This document shows positions 52,239-61,008 of a stretch of 64,000 bases of DNA, one piece after another. Under the pieces are notes generated by a model. That model saw only the letters and a program-made list of their open reading frames with translations. It was not told the DNA's origin and ran no database searches. The first letter of the stretch is position 1; the number at the start of each line of letters is the position of its first letter. Source of the stretch: Streptomyces actinomycinicus (lineage in GTDB: Bacteria > Actinomycetota > Actinomycetes > Streptomycetales > Streptomycetaceae); assembly GCF_016741775.1 (NCBI RefSeq), contig NZ_JAERRK010000026.1:78044-142043 (forward strand). The letters are read 5' to 3'. Made by a program: the position numbers and the translations under genes.

Positions 52239-52928
52239 TCAGTCGAGACCGCCCTGTTCGCAGACCTGACGTGCCACCTCCCGGAGTTTGATGTTCTTCT
52301 CCTGCGAATAGCGGCGCAGCACGGTGAAGGCCTGCTCCTCCGTCAGCCGGTGGCTGGCCATGAGGATGCCCATGGCCTCGCCGATCGTGTGGCGGGTGGC
52401 GACCGCCTGCTGCATCTGGGCGTGGGTCCGGGCACTGGAGAACGCGACCGCGGCATGGGAGGCGAGCAGCCAGCCGGCCGTTTCGCTGGTCTCGGTGAAG
52501 GCACCGGCTCTGCGCGAGTAGAAGTTCAGCGCACCGAGGTCGTCGTCCTCGGTGAACAGCAGGATCCCCATCATGCTGCCCACGCCGAGTTTCCGGGCCT
52601 GCGGGGCGTAGGCGGGCCAGCGGGGCTGCTCCTGCCGGAAGTCGCGGATCCGGAAGACGCGGTCACCCGTCCGGGTGTGGGCGGAATCGAAACAGGGCCC
52701 TTCCCCGAGCCGTTCCTGCAGCTGATCACTGTCGATGACCAGTTGGCTGGTGGGGGCCAGCGTCTCCACGCTTTTTCCGTGCAGGACCAGGATGCCGGCC
52801 GCGTCACAGCCGTCCACCAGTTCCGTCGCGGACGAGGTGATGTTCCTCAGCGTCTCCTCGACCGACGACTGCGCCAACAGCACTCTCGCCATGGCCGCCA
52901 TCTGCCGCGCGAACTCACGCCAGTCCAT
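52239..52928 (-). CDS. GAF and ANTAR domain-containing regulator
   Basis: 229-residue cytoplasmic regulator. The GAF domain spans about 25-165 (GDRVFRIRDFRQEQPRWPAYA, LLFTEDDDLGALNFYS) and a C-terminal ANTAR RNA-binding domain about 170-225 (TIGEAMGILMASHRLTEEQAFTVLRRYSQEKN). ANTAR proteins bind paired RNA hairpins and act as antiterminators. ATG 52928 has an AGAGGG site. It is a single gene; its RNA targets are not visible here. Confidence 0.92.
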   Translation of the reverse strand: MDWREFARQMAAMARVLLAQSSVEETLRNITSSATELVDGCDAAGILVLHGKSVETLAPTSQLVIDSDQLQERLGEGPCFDSAHTRTGDRVFRIRDFRQEQPRWPAYAPQARKLGVGSMMGILLFTEDDDLGALNFYSRRAGAFTETSETAGWLLASHAAVAFSSARTHAQMQQAVATRHTIGEAMGILMASHRLTEEQAFTVLRRYSQEKNIKLREVARQVCEQGGLD

Positions 52929-53208
52929 GAGGTGCCCTCTCATCCGCCGCGCTGCCCTCATGCCCAGACTTGCACGCGCCACACGGACTGACCCGCACCG
53001 CAGCCGAATGCGGCGGCGGAGCCGGGCACACGATCCCGGAGTGGTGCACTCGCAGCCGGTGCGGTCGTCTGACCTGCGGTGACCGCGCCGCGCTGGTAGA
53101 ACGGACCGGACCGACGGCACTACACGACCCGGGGAGGACGAGATAGCCGGGACCGGCAGGGCGCACTCCCGCGAGAACGCGCTGGCGCGGCTGCTCGCGC
53201 GCCTCGCC

Positions 53209-54501
53209 GTGCTGACGGCGATCGGCGCCGTGGTCGTCCTGGCGCGCGCGCTCCACGGGGACGGGCTACTCGTCGCCGGAGCCAGTTTCCTCGGTCTGGT
53301 CCTCTGCGTCGCCGGCGTCTGGTGGTTCCTCGCACACCGCGGAGCGGTACGGCTGTTCGGGGCACTGGTCGCCGTCGCCGCACCCGTCGGCGTCCTGGTG
53401 CTCTTCGCGCACGGCGGCCTGTGGCAGACCGCCCTGGTGCTCAGCCTGTGCTGGGCGGCGACGCTGACCTGCGCCCGGGCGGCGCTGCGCAGATCGCGTC
53501 CGCAGCGGCCCATGCGGGCGATCGCCGCACCCCGTCCGCTGCGGCCGGCACTCATCATGAACCCGAAGGCCGGGGGCGGAAAGGTCGGCCGCTTCGGCCT
53601 CGCCGAGCAGGCCCGGGAACTGGGCGCGCGGGTGATCCTGCTCGATCCGGACATCCGGACCGACGTGACGGTGCTGGCCCACAGGGCCGTCGCCGAGGGC
53701 GCGGACCTACTGGGCGTGGCGGGCGGAGACGGCACCCAGGCGCTGGTCGCGGCCGTCGCCGCGGAGCACGACCTGCCGTTCCTCGTGGTCGCCGCCGGTA
53801 CCCGCAATCACTTCGCCATGGACCTCGGCCTCGACCGGTCCGACCCGCGCCGGTGCCTCGACGCGCTGACCGACGGCGAGGAACTCCGGGTCGACCTCGG
53901 CGACGTCGACGGCCAGCCCTTCGTCAACACCGTGTCGTTCGGGGTGTACGCGGACGTCGTCCAGCGTCCCGAGTACCGCGACGACAAGGCGGGCACCGCG
54001 CTCAGCCTCATGCCGGACCTGCTGGTCGGCGAGGGGGTACGGCGACTCGAGGCCCGCATCGACGACACCGCCCTCTCTTCCCAGCAGGCCCTGCTCGTCA
54101 GCAACAACCCGTACGGCTCCCCGGACGAGTTCAGCGGCGTCAACCGCAGGCCACGGCTCGACAGCGGGGAACTGGGCGTGCTGGGGATCCGCGTGGAGAG
54201 CGCGGCGCAGGCCGCGGACCTGGCCGTGCGCGGCCCGCAGTCCACGGGACTGACCGTCATGACCGCCCATCGGGTCGAGGTGACCTCCGACACGGACGAC
54301 ATCCCCGTGGCGGTGGACGGCGAAGCGCTGCGCATGCCCGTCCCTGTCGTGTGCTCGCTGCGTCCGGGGGCACTGCGGGTCCTGGTGCCCCGCGACCGGC
54401 CGGGCGTCCCGGTTCCCGCGCCGCCCGTGAACTGGCGGCGGCTCCTCCGCCTCGCGTTCGGCCGCAGCGAGCGAACACCCGAAGGAGAGATCCGTGCCTG
54501 A
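53209..54501 (+). CDS. Diacylglycerol kinase-domain membrane protein
   Basis: 430 residues from GTG 53209. The N-terminal third has two to four membrane helices; the DAGK catalytic domain begins near residue 110 with LIMNPKAGGGKVGRFGL, followed by GVAGGDGTQALVAAVAAEHD (GGDGT) and VVAAGTRNHFAMDLGL. The C-terminal beta domain includes LLVSNNPYG. A better ribosome site (GGGGAGG, 53131-53137) lies 5 nt before an in-frame ATA at 53143, with sensible coding in between, so translation might start at ATA. The stop overlaps the PAP2 start. A lipid kinase paired with a lipid phosphatase is likely. Confidence 0.88.
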   Translation: MLTAIGAVVVLARALHGDGLLVAGASFLGLVLCVAGVWWFLAHRGAVRLFGALVAVAAPVGVLVLFAHGGLWQTALVLSLCWAATLTCARAALRRSRPQRPMRAIAAPRPLRPALIMNPKAGGGKVGRFGLAEQARELGARVILLDPDIRTDVTVLAHRAVAEGADLLGVAGGDGTQALVAAVAAEHDLPFLVVAAGTRNHFAMDLGLDRSDPRRCLDALTDGEELRVDLGDVDGQPFVNTVSFGVYADVVQRPEYRDDKAGTALSLMPDLLVGEGVRRLEARIDDTALSSQQALLVSNNPYGSPDEFSGVNRRPRLDSGELGVLGIRVESAAQAADLAVRGPQSTGLTVMTAHRVEVTSDTDDIPVAVDGEALRMPVPVVCSLRPGALRVLVPRDRPGVPVPAPPVNWRRLLRLAFGRSERTPEGEIRA

Positions 54502-55168
54502 CCGCAACACCGCCCGGCCGGCCCCGTCCGCCTGGCGAACCCCGGCCGGCGCCCGGTCCGCCGCGGCCCCGGTGCTTCGCGACCTCCACGCGATCGACGG
54601 GGCCCTGTACGCCGCCGTGGCGGCCACCCCCACGCCCACGCTGGACCGCACGCTACGGCGGCTGTCCCACGCGGCCGACCACTCGAAGATCTCGCTGACG
54701 GTGGCCGCGGGCCTCGCCCTCGTGCCGGGCCGTCCCCGCCGCGCTGCCGTGGCCGGTGTCTGTTCGGTCGCGCTGGCCTCGGCGGCGGCGAACCTGTTCG
54801 GCAAGCGGATGGTCCGCCGGCGCCGGCCGGACCGTGAGCAGGCCCGGGTGGTGGTGGACCGGCACGTGCCCATGCCGGAGTCCGCGTCCTTCCCGTCCGG
54901 CCACACGGCCTCGGCGACGGCGTTCGCCACCGCCGTGGGTGTCGTCCTGCCCCCTGCCGCGGTGCCGCTCGGCGCGCTCGCGGCCGCCGTCGGCTACTCC
55001 AGGGTCCACACGGGCGTGCACTACCCCGGCGACGTCGCGGCCGGCGCGGTCCTCGGTTTCGCGGCCGCCGCCACGTCCCTCACCCTCCTGCACGTCCCAC
55101 GGCACCGCTTCACGGCGCTGCCGTCGCACCTGGGCACGCACCGGGGCTCCCCGGCTCAAGGACGCTGA
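54494..55168 (+). CDS. PAP2 family lipid phosphatase
   Basis: 224-residue membrane phosphatase. The three PAP2 motifs are complete: KRMVRRRRP (K-x6-RP), PSGH in SASFPSGHTAS, and SRVHTGVHYPGD (SR-x5-H-x3-D). It probably dephosphorylates phosphatidic acid or undecaprenyl pyrophosphate. The GTG at 54494 overlaps the kinase gene's end by 8 nt (GTGCCTGA), giving translational coupling. Its 3' end overlaps the convergent gene at 55156 by 13 nt. Confidence 0.92.
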   Translation: MPDRNTARPAPSAWRTPAGARSAAAPVLRDLHAIDGALYAAVAATPTPTLDRTLRRLSHAADHSKISLTVAAGLALVPGRPRRAAVAGVCSVALASAAANLFGKRMVRRRRPDREQARVVVDRHVPMPESASFPSGHTASATAFATAVGVVLPPAAVPLGALAAAVGYSRVHTGVHYPGDVAAGAVLGFAAAATSLTLLHVPRHRFTALPSHLGTHRGSPAQGR

Positions 55169-55944
55169 GCGTCACCCCCCGCGCGGTCGCCGCAGCACGG
55201 GGTGGGCGAAGCCCCGGTGAGGGACATCCAGCGCCGGACGGTCTCCTGATGGGAACCGGTCGCCGTGCCGCCGGCCACCGCTTCGGCGTCCGCGGGGGAG
55301 CACGGCGTTCCCGAGCGGGTCAGCAGGACCAGGGGCCACGCGGGGCCCGTACCGGCGTCCGCTCCGTCGAAGGCACTCCAGTCCCAGGGTCCGTCGAACC
55401 GCCAGGCCCGCCCGTCGGCGTCGGCGACCTCGTCGCCCGGCCGGAGGAACGCGTACGGCCGCATCAACAGTTCGAAGGCGAACGGGATCCCGTCACCCGG
55501 GTGGAGGCCGTAACCCTCGCCGTTGAGGTGGCTCTCGTCCGGATACTCCCGGTAGGACATGCCGCGGCGCAGCACGGACACGGTCAGCCGGGGACGTGGG
55601 AGCCAGCCCGTCTCCAGCGGCGGGTCGTGGCGGTCGACAGCCGTCACATGGACCACCGTCGGCGGTACTCCGACCCGGCAGATGTCGCCCGCTTTCAGCT
55701 GCTCCGGCGGCGGCTCGGTCCGGAACAGCTCCATCTCCGGCGCGGGCGGGGCGTCCCTGGCCTCGGGCACCCCCAGGGCCACGATTCCGTTCCAGTGATG
55801 GAACTCGCTCTCGGTGTCGACGCGCCACCACGGCCAGCGCACCGACACGTAGTCCCCTGTCACGCCGCGTTCGACCCTGGCCGGTGTGAAGGGGCAGGTG
55901 ACCGTCAGCACGTCACCGGCCCGGAAGTCCCCCTCGAACGTCAT
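55156..55944 (-). CDS. Conserved hypothetical protein
   Basis: 262-residue soluble protein; no signal or membrane segment. The N-terminal half is beta-rich with a Trp cluster (SVRWPWWRVDTESEFHHWNG); the middle has RGMSYREYPDESHLNGEGYG, a recognisable and probably conserved block, and a C-terminal WRFDGPWDWSAFDG. I do not recognise the family. The 3' end overlaps the PAP2 gene tail-to-tail. Confidence 0.7.
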   Translation of the reverse strand: MTFEGDFRAGDVLTVTCPFTPARVERGVTGDYVSVRWPWWRVDTESEFHHWNGIVALGVPEARDAPPAPEMELFRTEPPPEQLKAGDICRVGVPPTVVHVTAVDRHDPPLETGWLPRPRLTVSVLRRGMSYREYPDESHLNGEGYGLHPGDGIPFAFELLMRPYAFLRPGDEVADADGRAWRFDGPWDWSAFDGADAGTGPAWPLVLLTRSGTPCSPADAEAVAGGTATGSHQETVRRWMSLTGASPTPCCGDRAGGDAQRP

Positions 55945-55994
55945 CCGCCCAGGTTAGGACAGGCACCGTTCACCACCGACGCGGCCCGGCAGCC

Positions 55995-56083
55995 GTGCAC
56001 CGGCCCGCGCTCGCAGGTACACAGGCCCCGCGCTCGCACATCCACAGGCCCGCGTTCGAACGCGCACAGGCCCGCGCTCGCAC
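55995..56083. repeat. 22-bp tandem array, 4 copies
   Basis: Four degenerate units of about 22 bp with core CACAGGCCCGCGCTCGCA, directly before the 17-bp array. Confidence 0.75.
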
Positions 56084-56092
56084 GGTCGGGCA

Positions 56093-56228
56093 CACGAACG
56101 CATCGGCTTCACGAATGCCTCGGCTTCACGAATGCCTCGGCTTCACGAACGCCTCGGCTTCACGAACGCCTCGGTTTCACGAATGCCACGGCTTCACGCA
56201 CGCCTCGGCTTCGCGCACGCCTGCGCGT
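56093..56228. repeat. 17-bp tandem array, 8 copies, invading the DUF3592 gene
   Basis: Eight units of CACGAAYGCCTCGGCTT with exact 17-bp period (starts 56093, 56110, 56127, 56144, 56161, 56178, 56195, 56212). The last four copies encode the C-terminus and stop of the minus-strand gene. Since 17 is not a multiple of 3, each copy shifts frame. Confidence 0.92.
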
Positions 56229-56681
56229 CACCACGGCGACGACCGTCCCGATCCCGGAGACCAGCAGCCCGAGCCCACCGAAGATCAGCGGCAGCAGCCA
56301 CAGTGAGGCGAAGCCGTTGATCCGCGCGTCCTCGGGGGAGTCGGCGCGGTAGAGCACCTCGACCCGCTCACCCTCCTCGTACGCCGGCGGATTGGAGCCC
56401 GTGGAGTCCTGGAACCTCGTCGGTGTGCCGTTCTCCGGCGTGAACTCGACCACCGGGTAGGCGACGGGCCGGTCGTCCGTGTGCTTGTCACGGGACGTGG
56501 TGTCGTGGTCCTCGCGCCACTCCAGGGACACCACCGTGCCCTTCGCGCGTTCCGCATCGGTGAGGAACGAGACCGACACCCCGGCGAGGATCAGGCCGAT
56601 GACCAAGAACAGCGCCCCGAACGCGATCGTCCCGAAAATGATCCACCGGCGGGCATTCCGCCCCCGCACCTGCCCCTGCAC
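56160..56681 (-). CDS. DUF3592 membrane protein with repeat-derived C-terminus
   Basis: 173-residue protein with two membrane helices (IIFGTIAFGALFLVIGLILA and LLPLIFGGLGLLVSGIGTVV) flanking an extracytoplasmic beta domain (YPVVEFTPENGTPTRFQDST, ERVEVLYRADSPEDARING), the DUF3592 pattern. The last about 20 residues (RSRGVREAVAFVKPRRS) are encoded by the 17-bp array, and the TGA stop comes from an array unit. The ancestral C-terminus has therefore been replaced or extended. Function unknown. Confidence 0.82.
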   Translation of the reverse strand: MQGQVRGRNARRWIIFGTIAFGALFLVIGLILAGVSVSFLTDAERAKGTVVSLEWREDHDTTSRDKHTDDRPVAYPVVEFTPENGTPTRFQDSTGSNPPAYEEGERVEVLYRADSPEDARINGFASLWLLPLIFGGLGLLVSGIGTVVAVVTRRRARSRGVREAVAFVKPRRS

Positions 56682-56797
56682 GACGTTCCCCTCAGTTGCC
56701 CGACAGGAGAGGGACGTTATCCCAGGTGGTATCCCGGTCGGCCGGCCGGGCTCCCGCCCGGGACGGTCGGGCCCACCCGCCCGTCATCGGGCACGCG

Positions 56798-58816
56798 TCA
56801 GCACGCTCCGGCGTCCTGCCAGACGCGGTGCACCTGGTCCTGATATGCGCCCCACTGGCCGCTCGTCCCCGGTTCGTCGCCCTGCGTCCACCACTGTGCC
56901 TTCCACACGCGTCCGTGCAGGCTGACCGTCTGCCCGCCGCTGTAGGCCGCGTTGCGGTCCCATGCCGGAGCGGTGCACGACGGCGCGAGTGAGGGAACGG
57001 CCACCGGATTCGAGGCGGGAGGCTCTACCGGGAGCGAGGGCCGGGCGCCGACGGAGGGAGCGGCGGGAGGTTCCTCCGGGAGCGAGGGCTGCCGGCCGGG
57101 TGAGGGAGCGGCCGGGTTCGCGGCGGGGGGTCCGTCCGGGTGTGAAGGCTGCCCGCCGGGTGCGGGCACGACCGGGGCCGCGGTGGGGGAGTTCTGGGAT
57201 GCGGCGGGCTGCTTGCCTGCGGTGAGGATCAGGGCGTCGCCCACCTCGCGTTCGCCGTTGGAGGTGATGACCTCCCCCTCTCGCACCATGGTCGTGGATC
57301 CGCCGCCGTCGAGGTTCATCGCGTCCACCGCCCCGAGTTCGCGCATGAACGAGGCGGCCTCGTTCAGACCGAGGCCGTCGCTCCGACGGGGTTGCCGGCC
57401 ATTGGACGTGACCAGCAGGACGCGTCCCGCCGCGTCGACTCCGAGAAGGGTCCTGGGGTGACGCTTGAGTCCGAACGAGTACGCGAAGGACGGATCGTCC
57501 TGCACGAGGCCGTCCGCGTCGTAGTCGACGTGGACCTTCCCGTTCCGTACCAGTTCGGGACCGCCGCCGACGATGCCGTCACCGCTGCCGAGGGTGACCG
57601 CAGAGCCGTTCTCGTCGGTGATCGTGTCCTTCACGACCAGCTGTGTGCCGGGCAGGGCATGGGCCCGCAGCCACTCCGCGCCGCTTCCGGTGCCCGCCAG
57701 CACGCTGCCGCCCTGGGGTACTTCACCGCCTCGCGGACGGAGTTCCAGCACCTGCTGGGAACTGTCGAGGACGGCTTCGAGGCCCGCACCGGTCGGGGTC
57801 GGTGCCCCGAACTCCGAAGTGAACCGCACGACTTCATCGGGATCACTGCAGGTGTAGTCGTGGCGAGGCCGCTCCGTCGGCTTGTCGCCGCCGACGCCGC
57901 CACAGTTGCGTACGACCCCGGGGGGCCTGTTGATGCCGTCGATGACCTCGGACTGGTCCCCCGCCTGGACGGACAGGCTCGTGCTCAGGTGCTTGAACTC
58001 GATGCGTGTGCCGTCGGCGCGCAGTACGGCGGCTATCCGTCCCCGTGTGGCGGCACTCTGAAGTTTCCCGTGCGAGGCGGAGATGCCCGCGGACACTCCG
58101 GGGACACCGTCCCGCGGTTCCATCACGAAGAAGCCCCCGTTGGTCGCCAGCAGGGCATCGTTCTCCTTGGCCATGGTGGCGACGGTCTCCTTTCCGGCGA
58201 CGGTCTTGCCGAAGCTCGTCCCGAGGGACCCCGTGAACGCCTGGGGGTCGATGATCGCGACCTGGACCTCCGTGCGGCCGGTGCCGGGGGTGCCGTCGGC
58301 CCCGGTCCACTCGCTGTCCGCCTTGAAGCCTGCGTCCACGACACGCTTGACCTCGGCCTTGGCCTCGCCCTCGGAGTCGAACGAGCCCACCCGCACCCGG
58401 ACGCCGATGAGGCCTTGCCGGTCCGCGTCGGCGGGCCAGGAGACCGGCTCGGAACGCGGGGTGAAGCCGGCGGCCTTCAGCTTGGCCGCGAGATTCGCCG
58501 CCTGCTTCTCGGTGAAGAGCAGTCCGGAGGCGATCTTGTCGTTCGGGTCGCCGAGCACGTCCTTCCCCGCTCCCGGTGCCGCGAGGCCGCGGATCGTGAC
58601 GGTCCAGCGGTCCTGCGTCCCCGCACCGCCTCCGAGTACTCCCCGGTAGAGGTCCACTCCGGCGGCCGGCGACTCCCGCTTCCAGCCGGCCAGCGCCGCT
58701 GGTGCCGTGCCGTCGGGCTCAGCACCGGAGACCTTGGCGACGAGCAGGAGAGAGGCGGTGACCGTCAGCGCGGCGGTCGCGAACGTGAGCTGTCTGGGAA
58801 GCGCGCGGTGCGTCAT
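56798..58816 (-). CDS. Secreted phosphodiester glycosidase (NAGPA-like) with SPOR-like and chitin-binding modules
   Basis: 672-residue secreted protein. After the signal peptide (LTFATAALTVTASLLLVAKVSGAE) and a short domain comes a SPOR-like unit (about 100-170; two RVRVGSFDSEGEAKAEVKRV-type repeats). The NAGPA/phosphodiester glycosidase domain covers about 185-530, with DALLATNGGFFVM, and MNLDGGGSTTMV near its end. A Pro-rich linker with four PSLP/QPS repeats leads to a C-terminal CBM5/12-type module (WKAQWWTQGDEPG). NAGPA enzymes uncover N-acetylglucosamine phosphodiesters; here a cell-wall or exopolysaccharide substrate is likely. Confidence 0.88.
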   Translation of the reverse strand: MTHRALPRQLTFATAALTVTASLLLVAKVSGAEPDGTAPAALAGWKRESPAAGVDLYRGVLGGGAGTQDRWTVTIRGLAAPGAGKDVLGDPNDKIASGLLFTEKQAANLAAKLKAAGFTPRSEPVSWPADADRQGLIGVRVRVGSFDSEGEAKAEVKRVVDAGFKADSEWTGADGTPGTGRTEVQVAIIDPQAFTGSLGTSFGKTVAGKETVATMAKENDALLATNGGFFVMEPRDGVPGVSAGISASHGKLQSAATRGRIAAVLRADGTRIEFKHLSTSLSVQAGDQSEVIDGINRPPGVVRNCGGVGGDKPTERPRHDYTCSDPDEVVRFTSEFGAPTPTGAGLEAVLDSSQQVLELRPRGGEVPQGGSVLAGTGSGAEWLRAHALPGTQLVVKDTITDENGSAVTLGSGDGIVGGGPELVRNGKVHVDYDADGLVQDDPSFAYSFGLKRHPRTLLGVDAAGRVLLVTSNGRQPRRSDGLGLNEAASFMRELGAVDAMNLDGGGSTTMVREGEVITSNGEREVGDALILTAGKQPAASQNSPTAAPVVPAPGGQPSHPDGPPAANPAAPSPGRQPSLPEEPPAAPSVGARPSLPVEPPASNPVAVPSLAPSCTAPAWDRNAAYSGGQTVSLHGRVWKAQWWTQGDEPGTSGQWGAYQDQVHRVWQDAGAC

Positions 58817-59199
58817 GGAGGCTCCTCGGGTAGGGACGTCCAGGGAGGACTGGTGGCCCCCCGTGAAGAGGGATCTCCTCGTGCAGAGGGACCTCCTCCG
58901 CCTGACCGAGTCGGGCGGCTCCTCTTCCGTCCCGCGCCGCGGTCCTGTTGTTGCCGTCGTGCGGTGCCACCGGTCCCGATTTGTGCGCGAGGCACAGATT
59001 TCGGCGAGCGCCCGGATCCCGCGCCGGGTGCGGTGGCGCCGCGGTGCCGGTCCGACGGCGTCGAGCCGCCCGCCGGGCCCCGCCGCCCCGGATCGCGTGG
59101 CGCAGCCACGCGGCCCCCGCCTCCGGTGCTCCTGCGCCGCATGGAGCAGGGGTTCGAAGGGCGGGGGCCGCCGGTGTCACCTCACGAGGCGTCAGACCG
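58817..59199. other. Intergenic region between the NAGPA-like gene and nagE2
   Basis: 383 bp with no convincing gene on either strand. Direct repeats of GAGGGATCTCCTC/GAGGGACCTCCTC occur near 58867-58897. No DasR-type palindrome is evident. Confidence 0.5.
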
Positions 59200-60450
59200 T
59201 CACCCGGCTTCGGCCTTGTGCATCTCGGCGAGTTCCTCGTCGGACTCGCGGCCGGGCGTCGGCAGGTCGAACTTGACGATCGCGAAGCGGAAGAGCCCGT
59301 AGTAGAGCACGGCGAATCCGAGACCCACCAGCACCAGACCCCAGGGATTCGAGGCGATGCCCAGGTTGAGCGTGAAGTCGATGGCACCGGCGGAGAAGCC
59401 GAAGCCGTCCCGCATTCCCAGCGCCCAGGTCAGGGCCATCGAGACACCGGTCAGCACCGCGTGCAGGGCGTACAGCACCGGTGCGATGAACATGAACGTG
59501 AACTCGATCGGCTCGGTGACACCCGTCACGAAGGAGGTCAGTGCCACCGAGGCCATCATGCCGCCCACCACCTTGCGGCGCTCGGGACGGGCGCAGTGCA
59601 CGATCGCGAGGCACGCCGCCGGCAGGGCGAACATCATGATCGGGAAGAAACCGGTCATGAACTGCCCGGCGGCCGGGTCGCCGGCCAGGAAGCGGGCGAT
59701 GTCGCCGCTCTTGCCGTGGTACTCGCCGGCCTGGAACCACGGGAACGAGTTCAGCAGGTGGTGCATGCCGACCGGGATCAGCGCGCGATTGGCCACACCG
59801 AAGACGCCCGCGCCGACGGCGCCGGAAGCGACGAGCCGCTCACCGAGGTGGTGCAGCCCCCCGCCGATGACGGGCCAGATGTAGCCGAAGACGATTCCGA
59901 TGAACAGGCCGGCGAAGGCGGAGAGGATGGGAATCAGGCGGCGACCGTTGAAGAAGCCGGCCCAGTCCGGCAGCTTGGTGCGGTGAAAGCGCTGGTAGAG
60001 CAGCGCGACGACCACGCCCATGACGACACCGCCGAGGACACCGGCGTTGACGGCTTTCTCGACCATGACGATCTTGCCGTCGACGGCTTTGGCCTCTTTT
60101 GGAAGGCTCGGATCGGTGAAGGTGCCCAGCACGTTCCTGAACACGAGATATCCCACGACGGCCGACAGGGCGGTCGAGCCGTCGGACTTCTTGGCGAAAC
60201 CGATCGCGATACCGACGGCGAACAGCAGTGCCATGTTGTCGAGAATGGCGCTGCCACCCGCGTACATGAACCCCGCGATCTTGTTGACGTAGGCGGGCAA
60301 GGACTCCTTGCCCAGCATGTCGCTGTTGCCGAGCCGGATCAGCAGGGCGGCGGCGGGCAGCACCGCCACCGGCAGCATCAGGCTGCGGCCGATGCGCTGC
60401 ATGACAGTCATCACGCCGACGCCCTTCTTCCCTTCCGCGGTGGTGGACAT
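59200..60450 (-). CDS. nagE2: PTS N-acetylglucosamine permease, IIC component
   Basis: 416-residue EIIC membrane protein of the glucose/GlcNAc PTS family, which imports and, with IIB and HPr, phosphorylates N-acetylglucosamine. About ten helices are visible; signatures are the N-terminal MQRIGRSLMLPVAVLPAAAL, ANRALIPVGMHHLLNSFPWF and GVTEPIEFTFMFIAP. The length equals Streptomyces NagE2, the main GlcNAc permease in S. coelicolor. There is no fused IIB, as usual in this genus. ATG 60450 has GGAGG 8 nt upstream. It is divergent from the GH59 gene. Confidence 0.93.
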   Translation of the reverse strand: MSTTAEGKKGVGVMTVMQRIGRSLMLPVAVLPAAALLIRLGNSDMLGKESLPAYVNKIAGFMYAGGSAILDNMALLFAVGIAIGFAKKSDGSTALSAVVGYLVFRNVLGTFTDPSLPKEAKAVDGKIVMVEKAVNAGVLGGVVMGVVVALLYQRFHRTKLPDWAGFFNGRRLIPILSAFAGLFIGIVFGYIWPVIGGGLHHLGERLVASGAVGAGVFGVANRALIPVGMHHLLNSFPWFQAGEYHGKSGDIARFLAGDPAAGQFMTGFFPIMMFALPAACLAIVHCARPERRKVVGGMMASVALTSFVTGVTEPIEFTFMFIAPVLYALHAVLTGVSMALTWALGMRDGFGFSAGAIDFTLNLGIASNPWGLVLVGLGFAVLYYGLFRFAIVKFDLPTPGRESDEELAEMHKAEAG

Positions 60451-60889
60451 GAGGTACCTCCAGAGGCCAAGGCGCCGCACGGGGACGGGGCGACGACGAG
60501 GGCTGTGATGTTCCAGCCGGTCACCTGGGCCGCACAATGCGGTTGAGCGGAATTGGGCAGGTGCCCGACATTGCGTGCCGGGTGCGTGCGCTCCGCCCGG
60601 GAACTCCGTCGGCAGCGGTGCGTGGACGGGGATGAGGCGGAAACACAACGGTGCCATCCCGGCAATTCACCGCCCCCGTGCCCGCGGACGCAAATTGGCC
60701 CGGGAATATGTTGCGCCACAGTTGGGTCCACGGATGGGTAGGGATACGCATGGACGTGAGCCGTCGCTCTCCTCCCGGCCGCCGGCGGTCCAGCAGACGA
60801 AAATTGATCCGGGCTGTCAACTCCGGTGCTCCGTTTGTTTCCTGCGGCACAAAAAGCAAGCCATCACGGGACGCCCTCCGCGTGACTTC

Positions 60890-60919
60890 TTGACGACCGG
60901 ATCACAGGGACCCTACATT
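60890..60919 (+). promoter_or_regulatory. Putative promoter for the GH59 gene
   Basis: TTGACG (60890-60895), 18-bp spacer, TACATT (60914-60919): close to the HrdB consensus, 89 nt upstream of the start codon. Confidence 0.55.
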
Positions 60920-60931
60920 CCGGGCGCGTTG

Positions 60932-60966
60932 GAAGTCGACGGAAACCGTTTGATTGTGTCGACTTC
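60932..60966. promoter_or_regulatory. Inverted repeat in the GH59 leader
   Basis: GAAGTCGAC (60932-60940) and GTCGACTTC (60958-60966) are perfect arms around a 17-nt loop containing GGAAACCGTTTGAT. It lies just downstream of the promoter, suitable for an operator or leader hairpin. Confidence 0.45.
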
Positions 60967-61008
60967 GCGCCACGTCTCGCGCGTCACCCTCTCTGAAAGG
61001 GGACCTCC

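Larger units (their letters stand above)
60451..61008. other. Divergent promoter region nagE2 / GH59
   Basis: 558 bp with no gene. It contains the GH59 promoter candidate at 60890 and an inverted repeat at 60932-60966. A DasR-type palindrome (ACTGGTCTAGACCAGT-like) was looked for upstream of nagE2 and not found. Confidence 0.6.

Noticed and set aside
58817..58860. ACTGGTGG near the NAGPA-like start, resembling half of a DasR site
   Set aside because: Only the left half matches; the partner arm is GC-rich and unrelated.
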